Of a DNA stretch of 64,000 nucleotides, positions 60,554 to 64,000 are shown piece by piece (position 1 is the stretch's first letter; the number at the start of each line of letters is the position of its first letter). This stretch comes from JAWOLE01 sp963815655 (lineage in GTDB: Bacteria > Acidobacteriota > Thermoanaerobaculia > UBA5066 > Gp7-AA6): the NCBI GenBank assembly GCA_963815655.1, contig CAWFHK010000001.1, forward strand, positions 4,278,001 to 4,342,000, given 5' to 3'. Both the position numbers and the translations under genes were made by a program. The notes below the pieces were generated by a model. It was not told the origin of the DNA. It searched no databases and worked only from the letters and a program-made list of their open reading frames with translations.

Positions 60554-61273
60554 GTGAAGCTTTCCGTGTTGATCCCCGTGTACAACGAGGCGCGCACGAT
60601 CGAGGAGGTGCTCCGGCTGGTCTGCGCCGTGCCGATCGAGAAGGAGATCCTCGTCGTGGACGACGGCTCCGTGGATGGCACGCGCGCGCTCCTCGCGCAG
60701 TGGGACGGGCGCGACGGCGTGCGGGTCATCCTCCACCCGCAGAACATGGGGAAGGGGCGGGCGGTCTCGACGGCGATCGCGGCGGCGCGCGGCGAGATCC
60801 TGCTCATCCAGGACGCCGACCTCGAGTACGATCCGGCGGAGTATCCGAAGCTCGTCAAGCCGATCGAGCAGGGCCGCGCCGACGTCGTGTACGGCTCGCG
60901 CTACCGGGGAAGCGCGGAGAACCGCGTGCAGTTCTTCTGGCACACGGTGGGCAACAGGCTCCTGACGCTCATCTCAAACCTCTTCACGAACCTGAACCTG
61001 ACCGACATGGCAACCTGTTACAAGGCGTTTCATCGCCGCGTGGTCCCCTCGCTCGACCTCGTCTCGAAACGGTTCGGCGTGGACGCCGAGTTCACCGTGA
61101 AGGTGGCCCGGGGCGGGTTCCGGATCTTCGAGGTGCCGGTCTCCTACTTCGGTCGCTCCCGGGCGGAAGGGAAGAAGATCCGGCTGCGCGACGGGTTCTC
61201 GGCCCTGGCCGCTCTCCTGCGCCACTCCCTGGAGCCGCGGCGGCGCACGCCCGGCCGTGACGGTGCGGGCTAA
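60554..61273 (+). CDS. GT2 glycosyltransferase, dolichol-phosphate mannosyltransferase-like
   Basis: 239 aa from GTG 60554. VLIPVYNEARTIEEVL, ILVVDDGSVDGTRALL and LIQDADLEYDPAEYPKL (metal-binding DxD) are GT2/DPM1 motifs; VVYGSRYRG and DMATCYKAFHR are acceptor-region motifs. No membrane helix. It makes a polyprenyl-phosphate-linked sugar for the membrane transferases around it. Closely similar to the N-terminal part of the protein at 63027. Its end overlaps the next gene by 17 bases. Confidence 0.9.
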   Translation: MKLSVLIPVYNEARTIEEVLRLVCAVPIEKEILVVDDGSVDGTRALLAQWDGRDGVRVILHPQNMGKGRAVSTAIAAARGEILLIQDADLEYDPAEYPKLVKPIEQGRADVVYGSRYRGSAENRVQFFWHTVGNRLLTLISNLFTNLNLTDMATCYKAFHRRVVPSLDLVSKRFGVDAEFTVKVARGGFRIFEVPVSYFGRSRAEGKKIRLRDGFSALAALLRHSLEPRRRTPGRDGAG

Positions 61274-63011
61274 CCCTCGAGCGATCGCGCTGGCGGCGGC
61301 CGCCGCGACGGCCCTGTCGCTCTTTCTCGTCCGCGACCACACCCGCGGCGATTCGCTCTCGGCCGACGAGCCCGTGCACATCCTGTCCGGCTACTTCGAC
61401 GTCTTCGCCCGCAACGCGATCGTCAACATCGAGCATCCGCCGCTGATGAAGATCCTCGCCGGCCTCGCCCTGAAGACGCTCCCCCTCCCGCAAGCGCCGG
61501 CGCGCGTCCCGATGGGGCTCGCTCTCACCGACTGGGGCCACGGCTTCTTTTTCCGGGGACCGGTCCCGGCCGACGCGATCATCGCCGCGGCGCGCGCCCC
61601 GTTCCTGCTCGTCCTGGCCCTGCTCCTCGCCACGGTCTTCTTCTGGGCGAGGAACCGGTACGGCGACGAAGCCGCCCTGATCGCGGTGGCGCTGCTCGCC
61701 TTCGATCCGAATCTCGTGGCCCACGCGGGGGTCGTGCACACGGACCTCGGCGCGGCGCTGACATTCCTGCTCGCCGTGATCGCCTGGGAGAACCTCCGGG
61801 TCGCCGGTCCGACGGCCGGAAACATCGCGGCGGCCGCCGGAGCGCTCGGCCTCGCCCTCCTGACGAAATTCTCGGCCGTGTATCTGCTGCCGATTCTCCT
61901 CCTGCAGGGGCTCCTCGCGGCCCGCAAGGCGAGGCGGCCGGGAGCCGCGATCGGGCGCATGCTTGGCCGGTTCGTCCTCGTCGTCGCCGGCGCGCTCGCG
62001 GTCGTCGTCGCCGTCTACGCCCTCGTGACCGCGCGGATGGACCTCGCGGACCAGCGGGAGATCATCCACGAGATGGTCGCGCTCCGCGGCGCTCCGGGAC
62101 TCTCCCACGCGATCGAGGAGATCGCGTCTGTCTCTCCTCCCCTCGGGCACTACCTCGGGGGACTCGCCTCCGTCGCGCGGCAGAACGCGCAGGGGGGAGG
62201 AGTCAACTTCCTCTTCGGGAACGTCTCGGTGACCGGCTTTCCCTTCTATTTCTTCGTCGCGTTTCTCGCCAAGAGCACGCTCGCGTTTCTCGCGGTCACG
62301 GCGCTCGCGCTCTACGCCCTCGCGCGCCACTCCGAGTTCCGGGCGGACGGGGCGCTCCTCCTTCTCCCGGTCGGGGTCCTCTTCCTCGCCTCGATCGGGT
62401 CGAGCTACAACATCGGGATCCGGCACATGCTGCCGGTCTATCCCTTCCTTGCCCTGGCCGGCGCCGGCCTCTTCGCCCGCGCGCGCTGGAAGGCGCGGGG
62501 GCGCGCGGCGGTCTGGCTCCTCGCGGCGCTTCCTCTCCTCTCGGCCGCCGAGATCGCGCGAATCCATCCGCACGAGCTCTCCTACTTCAACCCGCTCGCC
62601 GGCGGTCCCGAGGGCGGTCGGAGGATCCTGTCGGACTCGAACGTGGACTGGGGCCTCGACCTGAAGCGGCTCGCCGCCGAGCTCCAGCGCCGGGGGGTCG
62701 CGAACCCGACCGTGGCCTACTTCGGGGGAGACGACGTCGGCTTCCGCGTGGGTGTGCCGGACTTCCTGGAGCGGCCGGAAGTCCGGGGCAGACTCGTGGC
62801 CGTCTCCGCCTTCTACCTGGCCGAGGGGCCGCAGTTTCTCCGCTACCAGGGGACACGGGAAGCGGCGGCCGCGCTCGAGGGGCTCCTTTCCGAGATCGCG
62901 GCGCGCGGCCGGCCCGCCGGGCGCGTCGGCGACTCGATCGATCTCTTCGACCTCCCTCCCCGCCGGGCTCCCTCCTCTCCCGAAGGCGGGATCGTCAATA
63001 ATGGACGGTGA
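61257..63011 (+). CDS. GT39-like (PMT family) membrane glycosyltransferase
   Basis: 584 aa from GTG 61257. Ten or more membrane helices. SADEPVHILSGYFDVF is the acidic first loop (D-E) of GT39/PMT enzymes, NIEHPPLMKILAGLAL the next conserved loop. IGSSYNIGIRHMLPVYPFL is typical of the bacterial PMT_2-like branch. The C-terminal region is soluble (RRILSDSNVDWGLDLKRLA). It uses a polyprenyl-phosphate sugar, probably that made by the GT2 enzyme it overlaps. It could be the ArnT-like final transferase of the Ara4N pathway, but the similarity is not specific enough to say so. Confidence 0.8.
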   Translation: MTVRANPRAIALAAAAATALSLFLVRDHTRGDSLSADEPVHILSGYFDVFARNAIVNIEHPPLMKILAGLALKTLPLPQAPARVPMGLALTDWGHGFFFRGPVPADAIIAAARAPFLLVLALLLATVFFWARNRYGDEAALIAVALLAFDPNLVAHAGVVHTDLGAALTFLLAVIAWENLRVAGPTAGNIAAAAGALGLALLTKFSAVYLLPILLLQGLLAARKARRPGAAIGRMLGRFVLVVAGALAVVVAVYALVTARMDLADQREIIHEMVALRGAPGLSHAIEEIASVSPPLGHYLGGLASVARQNAQGGGVNFLFGNVSVTGFPFYFFVAFLAKSTLAFLAVTALALYALARHSEFRADGALLLLPVGVLFLASIGSSYNIGIRHMLPVYPFLALAGAGLFARARWKARGRAAVWLLAALPLLSAAEIARIHPHELSYFNPLAGGPEGGRRILSDSNVDWGLDLKRLAAELQRRGVANPTVAYFGGDDVGFRVGVPDFLERPEVRGRLVAVSAFYLAEGPQFLRYQGTREAAAALEGLLSEIAARGRPAGRVGDSIDLFDLPPRRAPSSPEGGIVNNGR

Positions 63012-63026
63012 AGGGAGAACCCCCGT

Positions 63027-64000
63027 TTGAAGCTGTCGGTCGTGATGCCCGTCTACAACGAGGCGAAGACGGTCCGCGAGATCGTCCGCCTGGTGCAGGC
63101 GGTTCCCCTCGAGAAGGAGATCCTGATCGTGGACGACGGCTCGACCGACGGCACGCGGGAGATCCTGCGCGGGATGGACGGAAAGGACGGCGTGCGCGTT
63201 TTCCTCCAGCCCCAGAACCAGGGGAAGGGCGCCGCGGTCTCCGTCGGTTTCCGCCATGCCGCCGGGGACGTCGTCGTGGTGCAGGACGCGGATCTCGAAT
63301 ACGACCCGCGCGAATACGTCAAGCTCCTGCGGCCGATCGAGGAAGGGCACGCGGACGTGGTCTACGGTTCGCGCTTTCTCGGCGGCGGCGAGCGCCGCGT
63401 TCTTTACTTCTGGCACACCGTCGGCAACCGTTTTCTGACGCTCGCCTCCAACATGGCGACGAATCTGAACCTGACCGACATGGAGACCTGTTACAAGATG
63501 TTCCGCCGCGAGGTGGTGCAGTCCATGACCATCGAGTCGCGGCGCTTCGGCATCGAGCCCGAGATCACGGCCAAGGTCGCCCGGCGCGGCTACCGCGTCT
63601 ACGAGGTGCCGATCTCCTACTACGGCCGCACCTACGACGAGGGGAAGAAGATCGGCTGGAAGGACGCCTTCTCGGCCCTCTGGACGATCATCCGGCACCG
63701 GTTCCGCGAGGCGGAGGAATCCGGCAACGTCGGCCACGTCACGCTGGCGCGGCTGGCGAAGCTCGAGCCGTACAACCGCTGGCTGGTCGGTCGGTTCGCG
63801 CCGGCGCTGGGCAGCCGCATCCTGGAGATCGGCGCCGGATTCGGAAACCTGACGCGTCACCTGATCGAGGGCGATCCCGGAGAGCCCGATCGCGAGCTCG
63901 TGGTCGCGTCGGACGTGGACCCGGTCGCCGTGGAGTATCTGAAGGGGACGTTCCGCGACCATCCGGCCGTGCGTGTCGCGTCCTACCGTTTTCCCCTGAC
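63027..64000 (+). CDS. GT2 glycosyltransferase fused to a SAM-dependent methyltransferase, 3' end missing
   Basis: The frame is open from TTG 63027 to the window edge (324 codons). Residues 1-230 copy the DPM1-like protein at 60554: VVMPVYNEAKTVREIV, ILIVDDGSTDGTREIL, VVQDADLEYDPREYVKL (DxD) and DMETCYKMFRREVV. From about 235, ARLAKLEPYNRWLVGRFAP, then ILEIGAGFGNLTRHLI is a class I methyltransferase motif I (GxGxG-type), with VVASDVDPVAVEYLK as motif II. Such GT2-methyltransferase fusions are known in surface glycan clusters and probably make and modify a polyprenyl-linked sugar. The start GGGAG at 63013 fits a TTG or the next GTG (63042). Confidence 0.85.
   Translation, partial: MKLSVVMPVYNEAKTVREIVRLVQAVPLEKEILIVDDGSTDGTREILRGMDGKDGVRVFLQPQNQGKGAAVSVGFRHAAGDVVVVQDADLEYDPREYVKLLRPIEEGHADVVYGSRFLGGGERRVLYFWHTVGNRFLTLASNMATNLNLTDMETCYKMFRREVVQSMTIESRRFGIEPEITAKVARRGYRVYEVPISYYGRTYDEGKKIGWKDAFSALWTIIRHRFREAEESGNVGHVTLARLAKLEPYNRWLVGRFAPALGSRILEIGAGFGNLTRHLIEGDPGEPDRELVVASDVDPVAVEYLKGTFRDHPAVRVASYRFPL

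Noticed and set aside
61257..63011. Calling the GT39-like gene arnT
   Set aside because: It has the general PMT_2 first-loop motif but nothing specific to ArnT, and it is grouped with GT2 enzymes instead of directly in the arn operon.

Overview
The window is a very GC-rich stretch from a Gram-negative bacterium, most likely a soil or sediment Acidobacteriota (or a close relative), probably uncultured. This is inferred from gene content: many secreted multi-domain proteins, Sel1, FG-GAP, DUF1579 and S9-peptidase genes, a lipoprotein-release type ABC exporter and a lipid A Ara4N pathway. There is no rRNA or ribosomal marker here to settle it. I saw no tRNA, rRNA, CRISPR array, phage or intact insertion sequence.

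1 to 26.5 kb is a patchwork of short transcription units. It starts with the 5' end of a LytS-type histidine kinase. It then holds a TPR protein, a divergent pair of ATP-grasp proteins, several secreted surface proteins (two share an uncharacterised C-terminal module), a cysteine-rich Sel1 lipoprotein with a PDZ domain, a di-haem peroxidase with a TPR partner, a YceI protein, a Thr/Pro-repeat propeller protein, an FG-GAP protein, a GerW/YtfJ-like pair, a Tat-exported proline iminopeptidase and a cytochrome P450. It also holds gene wreckage: a DUF1579 stub, a frameshifted 5' fragment and a separate 3' fragment of PIN-domain toxins, a beta-lactamase-fold gene with a stop codon in its N-terminal region, and the tail of a secreted protein.

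26.8 to 35.3 kb is almost all on the minus strand. It carries a dienoyl-CoA-reductase-like SDR, DUF6941, an S9 peptidase, an ICMT-like methyltransferase, an aldehyde dehydrogenase, an enoyl-CoA hydratase, MgtE, and MoaE with MoaD. A TetR regulator with a very clear promoter and operator then leads a plus-strand group (small zinc-ribbon protein, small protein, SDR), followed by a YfhO-like protein, a HAD hydrolase and an APC permease.

42 to 46.6 kb (minus strand) is a LolD-like ATPase, a FtsX-type permease and an AttH/CrtC-like protein. 46.8 to 54.3 kb is a surface-glycan operon: an ABC-2 permease and a Wzt-like ATPase, then arnB, arnC, arnA split into two genes, and arnD, which is most of the UDP-L-Ara4N pathway for lipid A modification. 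54.3 to 64 kb carries three large membrane proteins (YfhO-like, glycosyltransferase-like and STT3-like), two DPM1-like GT2 enzymes and a GT39-like transferase. One GT2 is fused to a methyltransferase and runs off the right end.

The most unusual signal is a family of 19 short elements, all between 30.6 and 60.5 kb. Each is an array of 7-base (or 8-base) words, often built as word array, short unrelated core, then the same word inverted, so that it can fold into a long hairpin. At least nine different words are used with the same architecture. The elements fill intergenic gaps, supply start or stop codons to genes, and in three places lie inside coding sequence, including an 81-base in-frame insertion in the STT3-like gene. 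None is seen in the first 30 kb.
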